A DNA stretch of 64,000 bases from Torymus aiolomorphi (taxonomy: Eukaryota; Arthropoda; Insecta; Hymenoptera; Torymidae). This document shows, in pieces, positions 50,556-62,786 of this stretch. A program made the translations under genes and the position numbers. The first letter of the stretch is position 1. Each line of letters opens with the position of its first letter. The notes under the pieces are model-generated. The model saw only the letters and a program-made list of their open reading frames with translations, was not told the origin of the DNA and did not search any database. The stretch is from positions 227,989,876-228,053,875 of the forward strand of contig CM070873.1 of NCBI GenBank assembly GCA_036365515.1. Direction: 5' to 3'.

Positions 50556-50680
50556 AAAAATTGGTACCTTCAACAGCAGTCGTAACTTTGCAAATACTTT
50601 GAAATCTGTTTGTTTTAACGGTCTCATAAATATATGTTTACAAAGTTATGACTGCTGCCAAAAGCATCAATTTTCACTTA
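50556..50680. repeat. Imperfect hairpin with ~40-bp arms
   Basis: CAGCAGTCGTAACTTTGCAA (from 50571) pairs with TTACAAAGTTATGACTGCTG (from 50638) with about two mismatches. Pairing continues outward through AAAATTGGT/ATCAATTTT and more weakly beyond. The spacer is about 45 nt. It is compatible with a microRNA-like precursor or a MITE remnant. Confidence 0.6.
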
Positions 50681-50925
50681 CGTAAACGCGGTCATCTAGT
50701 TCACATCATAGGATTCAGTTATTAGATAATGAATTTTATTGTGCAAAAATACACGTAAAACAAGAAAAAAATTACACACATTTGTAGAACTTAAAATAAC
50801 AACAATTTTTATCATTTTTAGTTCTATACATTTCCATACCATTTATAGCGATTGCAGATAAAGACTACCTTAAATTTTCTATGCATTCATTATTTCAGCA
50901 TTGCACATGACTATTATTGTGAAAT

Positions 50926-51051
50926 TCACTCTACATGGGCAAAAATTACTGATTGTATTCGATCGAAATTTCGATCACACGACCGTAACAGAATCCGCAT
51001 TTCGTCATTAAATTCCGCTAGACGATGCAACAAGTTTGTCGTAAGGTGCAT
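50926..51051 (-). CDS. Small reading frame, 41 residues, unrecognised
   Basis: An ATG-to-TGA frame on the minus strand has amphipathic, protein-like content (LLHRLAEFNDEMRILLRSC, then DRNFDRIQSVIFAHVE). The DNA at 50930-51120 is distinctly less AT-rich than its flanks. It could be a micropeptide, an orphan exon or a conserved non-coding element. Confidence 0.2.
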   Translation of the reverse strand: MHLTTNLLHRLAEFNDEMRILLRSCDRNFDRIQSVIFAHVE

Positions 51052-52249
51052 CGCCGAAAAGATTCATACTTCGGTTGGGATTATGTACGTCTCGATGTTT
51101 AATGAAACTAGGGCGGTTTAGAATACACGATTTTGTAAGAATAATTCATAGATGTTCGTTTTTCACGTATACATTTAATCATACGGTCATTAGATTCAAG
51201 TCAAAATTAAAGGTAATGCATAAACTATCTTTGCTATTTATGTATAATTAAGAAATTTTACTTATTGAATTCGTAATTATACGTATAGCTCTTTAAAAAG
51301 TAATCAAAAATAATTGTACATAAACATAAAATAATTTAAATTAAATATCAAAATGTAATCATGCTACTCAATCTACCTAATTTTTATCATGATTGAAGAA
51401 AAATATAGTGAATAAGATATTAAGATACTAAATGGCTCTGAAAGTAAATTTCACAATTATTAAAGAACTTGTAAGAATGCATTTGCAAACCTGCAATAGT
51501 TTTTTGCTATTACCTTGAAAGTACTCACAGTGGACAATACTGGTTCTGATTCTGAAAGCGTCAATTAAAATGATAGAAGTGAAAGTTGAACTTCATATAG
51601 TTCAACTGCATATAATTATAGAAAAAAATTATAAATCCTGTTGTTTGAACTTGTATTGACGTAGAATTATAAAAGGCACTTGTTAAGAAACTGTGAAATC
51701 CTTCTTATAAATAATTACTATTTTTATTTATTATACCGTAACTTTAAAAAATTTGTCAATTAACAATAAAGCAATAATATTATTGAAAAATTGTTGAAAA
51801 ATTAATTAATTAAATTTAAATAAATCATTAATTCATTGTATTAAGTCCTTTTCATAACTATTTATATTTCACACATAAATAAATACTTATTATGTGAAGA
51901 TTTATAAATATGAATAAGAATTTAAATTACATCATTTTTTAAATAATAATATATTTCAATTCACAGTCTTTATTGCATACTAAACTGAATTTATTACTAA
52001 ATCATGACTAAGAAACTGTTGTCACAAAAGATAATGGAGTAAAGTTATTTTTATACCATTATAACGAAACCATCGAAAAAACATTATAATAATTAAATCG
52101 TTTCAATGTAGTTACTTCGAATAGCAAAGTCAAGCTTTCGTAATAGGACTCGCGTTTCAAAGTGTCATTGTATCCAGCCACAGCACCAGAAAATTCGCAG
52201 CGATTATTTCCCAAAGCCGGTGCCCATAGTTCTGCAGTCAACGAGCGGG

Positions 52250-52520
52250 CAAGGTGTTGAAATTTTTTATTGAAAAACGCCCGCTAAACGCGCGGCACGC
52301 GCCAGGAGCTCTGAGAAATTTGAGTTTCGAAACGGACGCAAAAGAAGAAGACGAAGAAATGAACTCGCTCCATCACAATGAGCCATCATCGCCTGCGCGC
52401 TCGTTGAACTCCCCACACAGCCTTGCGGCATAATTGTACACGGCACGCGTATATATACGCGTTATAACGCTGACGCGCGCGCGCAGGTGCATAGTGGCTC
52501 ATTGCCCGCGAGAAGAAGCT
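52250..52520. promoter_or_regulatory. CpG-rich island
   Basis: CG-dense, with GTATATATACGCG near 52448 and (CG)n near 52477. Confidence 0.25.
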
Positions 52521-53539
52521 ACTGCACTACTGGGATACATTTTTATGCCCTGTTATTGTTGGAAAATCTGTGATAAACAATGGCGAAAGTCTCGTATTTT
52601 AATTATAATTATTTTCATTCCCACTATTTGTGAACGGGTTCATATGTTAATTATCGCTAATTGAACTAGTTTTTTTTATATATTTGTAGAATGTACTGGT
52701 AGCGTTAGTCTTGGTCAGATATATCGAGTATCACTAATTTTTCTGTAGAATTTTTGTTGTGTTAATTGTCGGCAATAAGTTAGTAGGATTTAATAAAACA
52801 AGGGGCACAATGGTTATATATTACGCGGACTTAATAAATAAGAAAAATTATTACATAAAAATTTTATGTAATTTTCTCAACTACTAATTATCTAATTGTC
52901 ACATAACTGCACTAATAATTAAAGTTATTAGAAACCTATATAGCATAAAAACTTTACAACCATAACTAAAAATGAACTGAGAAAATAGAAAATTAATCTA
53001 CTAGCCAGATATTTATACAACATTCTATGTTAAAACTATTAAAGTATTACATATGGTGCATTCAAAAGGAATAGACCTCTTTGATAGCTAGAGCGTAGCA
53101 TTTCATCAGCTGTTTGTTTTCATTAAAGGAAGAAGGCCATTTAAATACGAATTAAAATTCTAACAGGTAAAAGTACCTTTGCACACTGATTAACATTGAG
53201 ATTTTTCACCTACAGATACATTAATTATTTGTAAAAATATTATCATCAACTAACAGAGTTAAAGGCACTACCACACTAAATTAAATTTAAACCGATTGAA
53301 TAATTTGGCTTTCTAAAAAAGTATCCAAGATGACCAAACACTCGTGTTTTTATCAATCTATTTGTTCGCCTATAAAGTTTGTTCACCCAAAAACCACTTT
53401 GGAACAACACAGCATTTTTTCTACTACTTACTATTACACCATTCCAAATACCACAAAACACAAATACCTTCACCGATCAAATAGACTCCCAATAAAAAAA
53501 CACCACCAACCTGCGTTAAAACGTGCTCCGCGGGCACAT
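52521..53539. other. AT-rich DNA
   Basis: Nothing supported. Confidence 0.35.
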
Positions 53540-54330
53540 TATCCACTCTGTCGATGAAGAAACAGAGGACAACGGAAAAAGTCCCCTAAGAGTTCTCTCT
53601 CTCTTTCTCTCTCTTTCCAGCCGTCGACCTCGCCGTAGAGCAGCACACACAGGCCTGCAAGAGCGCAGCCGCCGCTTCAGGACATATTCCACGCTGGTTT
53701 CGGGACGAGGCCAGTACTGAAACTGAGGCCCGGCGATAGCGCGCGTGCGCGCGAGACTGCCCGCGAAAAGCCAAAGGCAAAAGAGAAAGGCCCCGTCGAC
53801 GCGACGACTGCGCGACTCTATACGTGTGTACGCGCGCTCTCGCGCGGCTGTCAGCAGTAGGCAACAGTCAGGTAAGTATCAAACTGGAACCTTCCCATTG
53901 GAAGCGTAGACACTCGCCACCGCCGTTCCATTTTCGTGCCTCTTACCACTGCCGCGCGGCTCTTTCACCAAATCCTCGTCTATTTCCGCAAGAGCGCGAT
54001 CGGCTCTTGGGAAACGCATCGCTCGTGCGCGCACGATCGCCCCCTTCTTTCTCTCTCGATCGCTAGTGTCTGTACTACCGCAGCCGGGGCTTTTCGGGAA
54101 CCGTGGGACGCGGCAGCAGGCGACGATCCGAGCGCGAAGAAAGCCCGGCAGCGTGACGAGACGCACGCTATTGGCTGGGCTGCGGTGGGTGAAAGTACCG
54201 AGGATGCATCGCGCGAGATGGACTACTGTGTGTGCCGGTAAGGATGGAGGTAAGTAGCGCGACTCGGCTGGAGAACGCCGATCGCGGGGTGGTAGCGGCA
54301 CCTGGCGATCGGAGATCGAAGGTGGATCGG
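53540..54330 (+). promoter_or_regulatory. CpG-rich island with two strong plus-strand splice donors
   Basis: AACAGTCAG then GTAAGTATC (GT at 53872-53873) and GATGGAG then GTAAGTAGC (GT at 54250-54251) are near-consensus donors within CG-dense DNA. This is the best candidate in the window for alternative non-coding first exons of a plus-strand transcript. No downstream plus-strand coding exon was found before the window ends. Confidence 0.4.
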
Positions 54331-56444
54331 TATATACGTTACCACGCGAAGAACGATATTGTTGGTTGGTAACGAAGGTGTTGGGAGAGAGGCTGAGCGG
54401 CTGCAGAGGTATGAAGATGGAACCTATTGTTGATAATATAGACAAACGGCAGAGATCATAAAATTTGTCATGATAAGTTTCCGACAAAGTAACTGTGACT
54501 AAGAAAAATATAATTTAAGTTATGTAAGTTATTGCAAATTTAATGTTCAAATAAAGATATATATAGTCTTTGATATCTTCTTTTAAGATTTTTTGTTCAT
54601 TTCATATTACATAGAAAATACACGACACTGTAGAAAATATATTTTTCATCCGAAAGCATACTTGCTATAATTTATACGTTATTTTAGAACCTTTTTTATA
54701 TCTTTAAAGGTTTAATTGTTGAATTGCTGAATTGTAATTGGAGTGTTGTACTTACTTTGTATATATCTTTTTTGGTTTATCACCCTGGTAGAAATGCTAA
54801 CCAACGGTTGGCGAACCGTTCATTAATTTTTAAATTAAAAATATCTCACCATGATTATGTTGCTATTGTCGACGAAGAATAACTATTTGTACATGTGGAA
54901 ATATTATATTGTAGATGCTTTAAAATACAAGTTCGTAAAGTTTTCCTACAAGGCAATCATGACGAAGTTTTATTAAGATACAGTTATAGTGCAAGAACAA
55001 AAATATGGTTCTAGTCTGTAACGATTTTCTTTAACAACTTTTTCAGATAATAAGTACGAAACGTACAAGGATGTGCTATACAGTACGATATATACAAGAA
55101 GATCAAGTATTAGCCTTAGACGGCAAGTAATAATCTAAAATAACTGTTGAATTTAAAAAGAGTTAAAAGCCATTAATTTATTATGAAATTTTGTAAATTC
55201 CCAAACTAATACGTTAATGAAGATAAGTTTTTGCGTGTTTTTGAAACATTGAATAAGATATTTTTAATACGTGATTATTTAACATGAATTTCCTTTTTTG
55301 CTTATTGTGACTTAATTATCTTTAATTTGGAATATTAGAATAAATTTAGCTTTAAATAGTTTGAAAAAGCACATAATCATGCCATCGTGCAAAAGATGAA
55401 CGGAAGAGAACGATCAAAATAATTCTGTGAAAACATAATATCGTAATCTGGAAAAGGATAAGAAGTTATTAAACTTGGAAGCTAGTATTTTCACCAGTGA
55501 TATACGTAGAATCAAGTACATCAAGAAATTGTATATAATTAATCTTTTTATAGAATTGTCATTTATAGTAAATAATCAAAAAGAAGTATTTTTCCATTGA
55601 TAGTCTTTATCTATTTTTCGTAATTATAATATGACGTATTTCTTTTAAATAAATTTTCAAATTAGTTTATCTTATTCTTTGATTATTTACAAATAAATTG
55701 GATATGTAGGAATATAAACAATAAACTGTAATAAATAATTTCACTTTTTTTTTTATTAGGTACACACTGTAATAATTGATTACACACGCACATATTTACT
55801 GAACAGTCTTAAAATTGTTGAACTTATTTATATAAGTAGATAAAATAATCTTCAAAATGTAATTTCTTTGCAACATTATTTCATAATATAACAATTTGCG
55901 CTTTTATCATATAAGTTTTAAATACAAAGTATTTTGCTAGTATTCGCTTTTTTTTCTTTTTAATTCTATAATCTTTGAAAAGGAATTCAATTTAATAGTT
56001 GGAAAGCTATTGCGATATTAAACGGATCAGTGTATTACAACACATCTTGAGTTTTATTTAAGTAATAGGCATACACTATTGTAATTCATACCCTGCACCA
56101 TATTGTTAAGTATTGTTACATAAACTCAAGTAATCATTTAAAGGCACAAGTATACTTTTGTAAAAAGTTGTATAGTATTTTAAATATTCTAATAAAAAAA
56201 GTATCTACCATTTTGTGCAATCGTAGTATCGTCACAATATAAATCAGTCTCAATTCCCTCTGTCTCAATTTGACAATTCAACTCTTATAAATGGATATGA
56301 TTGTATACTAAAATGTTGAATGATAGTATTATTATAATGCATGATTAATTTAAAACCCGGCTAAACCTCATTTTTACATATATCAAATGATACTAAATAA
56401 ATTATTATTAATTAAATATTTTTAACTACACTTTAATTATTAGT
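54331..56444. other. AT-rich 3' flank of the large secreted-protein gene
   Basis: AATAAA on the minus strand at 56059-56054, about 390 bp past the stop codon, may be its polyadenylation signal. No other gene. Confidence 0.35.
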
Positions 56445-59400
56445 TTAGGGATAACGAGGCGCTGATGCATAGTAAGGACTTGGTGGTGTAAAACTAGTTG
56501 GATCTGTAGCGGTGCGTTGCCAAGGGACTCCCGTATCTGTTTCATAAATAACTTTGATATTAGGAGGACTGTTTGGAGTAAAGACCATATCTCGTACCAT
56601 ACTAACCACTGCTGAACCCAGTGCCATATTACTTAATAATCCAGCCACAGAAGCCGCTGCGTTAGCATGTGCCAATAATAGTTGTGCAATAAATGATACG
56701 GCAAGACCCGCCGCTGGCATCATTTGCTTCATTTTAGTTTTTAGACTTCTGCCGATATTGTCAAAGTTACTTGTTATTTTCCTGCCAACAATATCGTCGG
56801 TCAGTTTTGGTAGCTTTATTGTCAGACCAGTTTGAACTTTTTTCTTATTTGCATTTAAGTATTTTTGTATATACTCCACCACGTAGTTTTGTAATTTTTG
56901 AAATTTGTCTGTCGATAGCAATTTTTTTTCACTGTAACTTCTTTTGGTGTTATCAAATTTATATGTTTCTCTACTACTTGATGGTGAAACTTTCAACTTT
57001 TTTATTTGGCCCTCCTCTTGACTTTTAAATGGTGTCGATACTAATTCATCAACTAGTTTTGAATCCGCAAAATTTTCTTCGAAATGTCTAACATTTTCAG
57101 TATCAATAGATATATGATTGGCCATTTTTTCTGTTGCCTTTGGACCAAACAATACCTGAAATGCTGTGTAAGCATCTTCTAAATGAAAATAGTGTTTCAT
57201 GTCCTTTTCTTCTTCAAAATCAGGTGTACTTGGTCGTAACCGATCTAGTAGCATATTAATTACTTGGTCATCTTTTACCGATCTTTTGTAATTTTCTCTA
57301 TCATAGGAATTTTTTAGAGGCATTTCAAAATTTGATTCTTTATGATCACGTAAGCTCCGATTTCTTTTATCTTTTCTAGAATTTTCTTTTTTATTCTTTG
57401 TCTTATTGGGTTTCGTATCAAAAACTTCTTCAATAACTTCACTAATTATAGTTAAAATACTAGGTAAATTTTTATTATCCTTAATCTTTGATAGTCTTCC
57501 TTCGCGATATCCCGAAAAAAATATACTCAGTTCTCCATCTCCATGTCCTTTTACTTTTAAAGGACCTATATTCATTTCAAATTTATTTTCAATCAAAGAT
57601 TTATACCATTGAATAAAATTTGATTCCATGTGTTCTTTTCGATTAATTAGTTCTGTTTCGAATTCAGCTGGTGATACACCAAAGAGTTTTTGAATCTCTA
57701 ACTCTTCTCCTGTGCGACTATCACGGGTAAATGGTAAAGATGGCAAATTACTGACAATCATCGGCCAGACAAATATCCCTATACAACGAATAAAACTTAA
57801 ACTCCGTATGCATTGAACTACACGTGACATAAAACCAGCTTTTGCTGTTTCGGAATTCAAACCCTGAACAAGTTTAAGAATTTCATATTGATCCGCTGTA
57901 ATCAAGGCTTTTTCAGTATCATTTAATAAATCTACAAAATATTCATTCATAAAAACATTTCCATTTCCGGATGTTCTTTCGCGATTAAGCTTTGCAATGT
58001 GTACAAGTATTTGAAGTAACTCTGTTTCTGTAATGTTCGGAAATGTTAATTTCGGAGGAATTCTTCTTGGGACAGAATTTTTCTTATTATCGGGAATAGA
58101 ATCTGAATATGAGTCCAGAAGATCATCAACATTACGTTTATGGCGGTGGTTTTCCACTTTTTGTTCAGTCGTCATTTCTGGAATTTGGAAAGACTGACCA
58201 GGCGCACTTTTGAAATTTATATGATTTGGTGTTGGTTGAGTTGCATATTCTGGAGTGTTGATCTTATCAGTACCTGAAAAATAAAAAGTTTATTTCCATT
58301 CAATTTTTCTCGTAAATACTTTTAAAATGTTTTGGGAAAAAGAAGATGTTTCACTTAGCATACAATTTTTTTTAACAAGTAAATATTGTTCGTTAATAAG
58401 ATAATGAAGAAATATTAAATTATCATTAAATGTTATTAATAAGTTTTTAAAATAACAAAAAATGAAACATCATCTTATTATTTAACAGGACAACGGTCAC
58501 CTACTGACGGTGTAATATTTGAATTCCAGATATCTTGCGCTTGCCTAAGAATATGGCTGCCATCTGACAATTTTCCGAAGGGTATATAAGAAATTTCAGG
58601 TTTACCTAATTGGCCTTCAGAGTAATAGTTCTGGGTAAGTGGTATTAATGTACAAGCTAATCCCATGTTTTCACAAAATATTTCGTAATCAAGTGGCTGT
58701 CGCTGATTTGGTATCGCAGGATAAGGTGGCTGTGCAGAAACCGGATAGTAGTTATCTAAATTAAATCCTGGCGCATCGTAGTATTTTTTCAAAGTAGGAT
58801 ATATTATATCTTGTCCGCAAGAAATACTATCCGAAAACATTGTGCATTGCGACATTTTTACGTAAAGGTCATAGTATAGAGTATCCGGTAACTTATCGAT
58901 TAACATTCTTAGTACATCGGCTTTATCTTCGGGCATCAATTTGTATAAAATGTCCGTAAACGGAAGAATTCGCTTAGAACTATATGATCTCGATGATAAT
59001 GATGCTTTATTTAAACTCTCTATTGTTAACAGCATGTTTGATCGACTAAGGTCATTTTCAATATTGGGAAATGGTGGAAAATCTGGATAAGCCTTTGCCA
59101 ATACCGGAAATACTATATCACGTGTACAATTTAAAAATGAATCTCTTTGATTGCATTTAAACATTTCTTCTAAAAGACCTTTACGAAATTCCTCTGGCAA
59201 AATGCTCTCAGCAACAGTAAGGATATGTGCCTGTCTAAGGCTAAAGGCTTCTTTAAATTCAGGTGTATAAGCAATAGATTTTTTCGGCAATTCTGGCAAA
59301 GATTTTCCATCGATTTGTATTTTTCGCAACATACTGAAAATTACTTCTTCTGGGTTAGATGGATAAATTGGCATAAATTTCCTATCAGTATTGATAATAA

Positions 59401-62400
59401 TATTTTCGCCTTGTTGTTCAGCATTTACTTTTGTTTCAAGGCGTATGGTTTGTATTTTCATCGAATCAGGAATATTAAGTTTCGGAGAATTTTTTGTGTC
59501 TGATGCTGCAGTATAGTACGGTACAGATAGTACTCTTTGAAAATAAGGATAAATAGCAGGGAAAATTATATTTTGTGAACAAACAGGAAATTTATTTTTT
59601 TGAGCACAATCAATCATATCGTTATAAAATTTAGGACGAATGTGATCAGGAATCATACTTTCTACTGCATGAACGATGTTTTCTTGACTTTCTGTAAGAA
59701 GCGATAAATATTCAGGAGCTCTTGGATATTTTACTAACTGCATTTTTAAGAAATCAGGCGCATTAAACTGAATAGATCGTAATACTTCCAATATCTTTTG
59801 CATATTAAGCGACTCTGAAGAGGTCTGTATTGATCTTATTATATAACTCATTGCATATTCATTTCCTTCTGAAAATAATTTTTCTATTTCCCGCATTATA
59901 TAAAAATTATCTCCACTTCCAGTATGAGGCATAAAAGGATCATTAGCCCCTAATTTTTCTTGAATAAGAAACTCGGCGTTATCAGGGGGGAAATCTGGAA
60001 TTCCCTTAATATGACTTCTAATATAAGGCCAAATAACTGTTCTTGCACACGTGGAAAATTCATTTTTATCATTTAGACAAAAATAAATGCTGGTAATCAA
60101 AGGCTCGCGTGCAAGAGGTGGGACAATACTTTCAGCTAAAGCAAAAATTTTGGATTGATCTTCGGTCATAAGTGGAAATAAGAAAACCTTTCTATTTGTA
60201 TACGTTGCAGGGGACAAAGGAGTTGCTCCCATTGAATCTCTTATATTTTTTAAAATTTTATAAATTTTAGATTCTAGTTCTGTATTATTAAGCTTACTTG
60301 CTTTAGTTTGAGTAACTGGATCATTAGCTGGAGTGCCTCGTACTGGTGTTGACGTAGTAGTAGTTGTTTGTTGTCCTGGTATCGAAGGTAAATTTGGCCA
60401 CTGGAAGGGTGGGAATTGAAATTGTGGAAGTTGAAATTGGGAGAAAAAGTCGCTCAAAGAAAAATTAAAATTTGGTGGCCATTGGAACTGGGGAAATTGA
60501 AATTGTTGAACTGCGTTTTGGATATTATTTATTATTTCTTGTAAACTGGGAAATGGTGGAAGTTGAGGATTAAACTGTCTAAGAACTGGCCAAGAGGCAT
60601 ACTTGAAACAGTTGTAAAAATCGTATCGACTAATACATTGAACTGTTTTTGATACATATTCTGCTCGTAGATTTATAGGTAGAAGTTGTTCTGCAAGATG
60701 TATTGTGGCAATTTGCTCTTGAGTAACTGGTTGATTTTTAAGAAGTAAATTCAATTGTACAGGAGTAGGTGGCGTTGGAATTCTGGCATATTCATTATAT
60801 GTTTTCTTTAGAATATTCGTAATGTATAATTCAATTGTCATTCTTGGTGGTCCTGCTTCTACAACTTCAGGAAGTTCAGTTAAGCCGCTTTCAAACCCTG
60901 GGTATGTAATAAGCGGGTAATTCGGATAAATTATGGATGACAAAAATACATCACTTAAAGGAAATTCTGGTATAGCACTATAATATTTTCTTATTTCAGG
61001 CCATGAAAAATATTTCATGCAACTAAAATATTCAAAACGTTTTACGCACGAAAGCATTTCGTCAGAATAATTTTGTCTTGCATTTTCTGGTAAAAATTTT
61101 TCAGACATTCGTAAAAGCTGTACTTTATTGCAAGTTAAAAGCTTTGAAAAACTTTCGTTCTTTGCATCAATAAATGAAGGTAAGTTATCATTTGAAGGAT
61201 TTTTTAATATACTTTCCATTAAAATATCAAAAATTAAAGCTTCAGGATCGGAACCTGTTGGCGCTATGTAAAAACCTCCAAATGGTACTTGCCTAGCCAC
61301 TTTAGGTTTATCGCGATTACCTTGAAGTATGTCTGCTACATTTATTTCAATCGGGAAATTTGGTAGCCTCTGACTGAAAACTTCAGGAATGTTGTCAATA
61401 ATTATTGGATAAATAAATATGCGCATACAATTAATTACATTCAAGCCACGAATGCATTCTGACATGTTATCAACAAATGATTGTCTCTCTTTTTGAGCAA
61501 CTAACTGCTGAGCGCATTTAATAATTTCTATTTGATTTTCGTCCAAACCACTATTTTTAAGTGAATCGATGTTGAAATCACTTGATTGTTGCAATCCCTT
61601 TTTAGAAATGATACCTGTTAGTATATCAAGAAACTCTTTTTCTGTTAATTTTGGTACATCTGGAAGTATTTCAGACATTTGACTTCTCAAACTTTGTAAA
61701 AAAGTATTATTGCGCACTTTCACTTGTAATTCTAATGCTTGAGCTCTCAAAGACTTTAATCTTGGTAGGTTTTCAAGTTGATCTAATATTTTTCGATTTT
61801 CATGACTTGAATCAATTTCTGAAACAACTGACGAGGGCTGTAATGGCATTTCAACATGAGAAATGCTTTCAGCAAGAGGTAATTTTTTATGTATTTTGCC
61901 ATTTGCTTCCACATTTTGTACTCCAGATTTATTATCAACTTCTGTTGATCGACCCTGCTCATTTTCGTTTTCATCAATATGTTCTTTATGTACATTAGGA
62001 TTAATTTTTACAGATTCATCGGACACATCCACTCTTGCATCAAGTTTAGTAATTTCACGATTTTCTTTTTTATCTTCTTCATCGACATCTACATCTAATC
62101 TTCGAATTCCTTCGATATCAACTTTTTTATCACTATTCGAATTTTCATTTATTTCTGTCTTCTTAATTTCTACAGACTTAGCTAAATTTTCAGAAACGGA
62201 ATGCTCTTTTACATTTACATCTTGATCATTTCTTTTCGATCTTCTTATAGGTCTCTTAACTAATCTCTTAAAACTTCTTTGAGCTGCTTTAGGCGTTTCT
62301 TTCTCTTCTGACTCTTTTGAATGTTTCTCTACTTTGTCATGAATATGAACTTTTCTAAAATTTTCTGTATCACTATTGATTGTTATATCTTTTCTTTTTT

Positions 62401-62686
62401 CATCTTCATTTTCTTTAATTGACTTACCGAGAACGTCAGTTTGATGCCTTTTCTCATTTATGATGTCAGTTTTGTCCACACTTTTTAAATCCTCGTTGAT
62501 ATGACTGGTTTCAACTAAAGGGCTTTTTATCAGATCATCGTGCACTTCTTCAATTTTCGATACACTGCTTTCATCGTCAACTACACGCGCACTACAGTGT
62601 TGAAAACTGAGCAAAGTTATACAATAAAAGACTAAACAAATGTCTAGTCTAAATGAGAACGGTCGACGAGGAGTGGATACTCTCAT
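56445..62686 (-). CDS. Very large secreted protein with eight two-cysteine modules (~2004 residues, joined model)
   Basis: Exon 1 (62686-58501) starts at ATG; two in-frame codons upstream begin at GTG and are not used. Exon 2 (58273-56445) is joined in phase through a 227-bp intron (AG then GTGACC; TTTTTCAG then GT). If unspliced, exon 1 stops at 58478 (~1402 residues). Features are a signal peptide (LDICLVFYCITLLSFQHCSA), a Lys/Glu/Asp-rich region (~40-270) with basic sites (RPIRRSKR), then modules near residues 410, 548, 684, 870, 1028, 1178, 1280 and 1550. Each module carries C-x8-C (x9 once) inside a pattern like LLPxxxRxxFxxxMxxC....F..C....WPxIxxxxPxFP. Between modules 3 and 4 is a Pro/Gln/Phe/Trp-rich linker (FQFPQFQWPP). 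Exon 2 adds HRHKR, another module, a basic region and a hydrophobic Ala-rich stretch (~1906-1961) before a Pro-rich tail. I do not recognise the family; an extracellular structural or processed protein is inferred. Confidence 0.8.
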
Positions 62687-62751
62687 GGTCACGGTCGCGA
62701 AGCGAATGTCGCGTCCCGCCTAGCAGCCGTTGGTTTTCTATATCCTTACAG

Positions 62752-62783
62752 ACTGCCTGTGTGTATCCCCGTGTGTAGATATA
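62752..62783 (-). promoter_or_regulatory. Candidate core promoter of the secreted-protein gene
   Basis: On the minus strand TATATC (62783-62778) lies 28 bp before the A of an initiator-like GCAGTC (62757-62752). This gives a 5' untranslated region of about 69 bp to the ATG. Spacing is slightly short of the ideal. Confidence 0.3.
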
Positions 62784-62786
62784 CCC

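Larger units (their letters stand above)
49991..52249. other. AT-rich desert containing one hairpin and one small frame
   Basis: See 50556-50680 and 50926-51051. The rest is strongly AT-rich. Confidence 0.4.

Noticed and set aside
62687..62692. Two extra N-terminal codons for the large secreted protein
   Set aside because: They would need a GTG start; the ATG at 62686 immediately precedes a good signal peptide.
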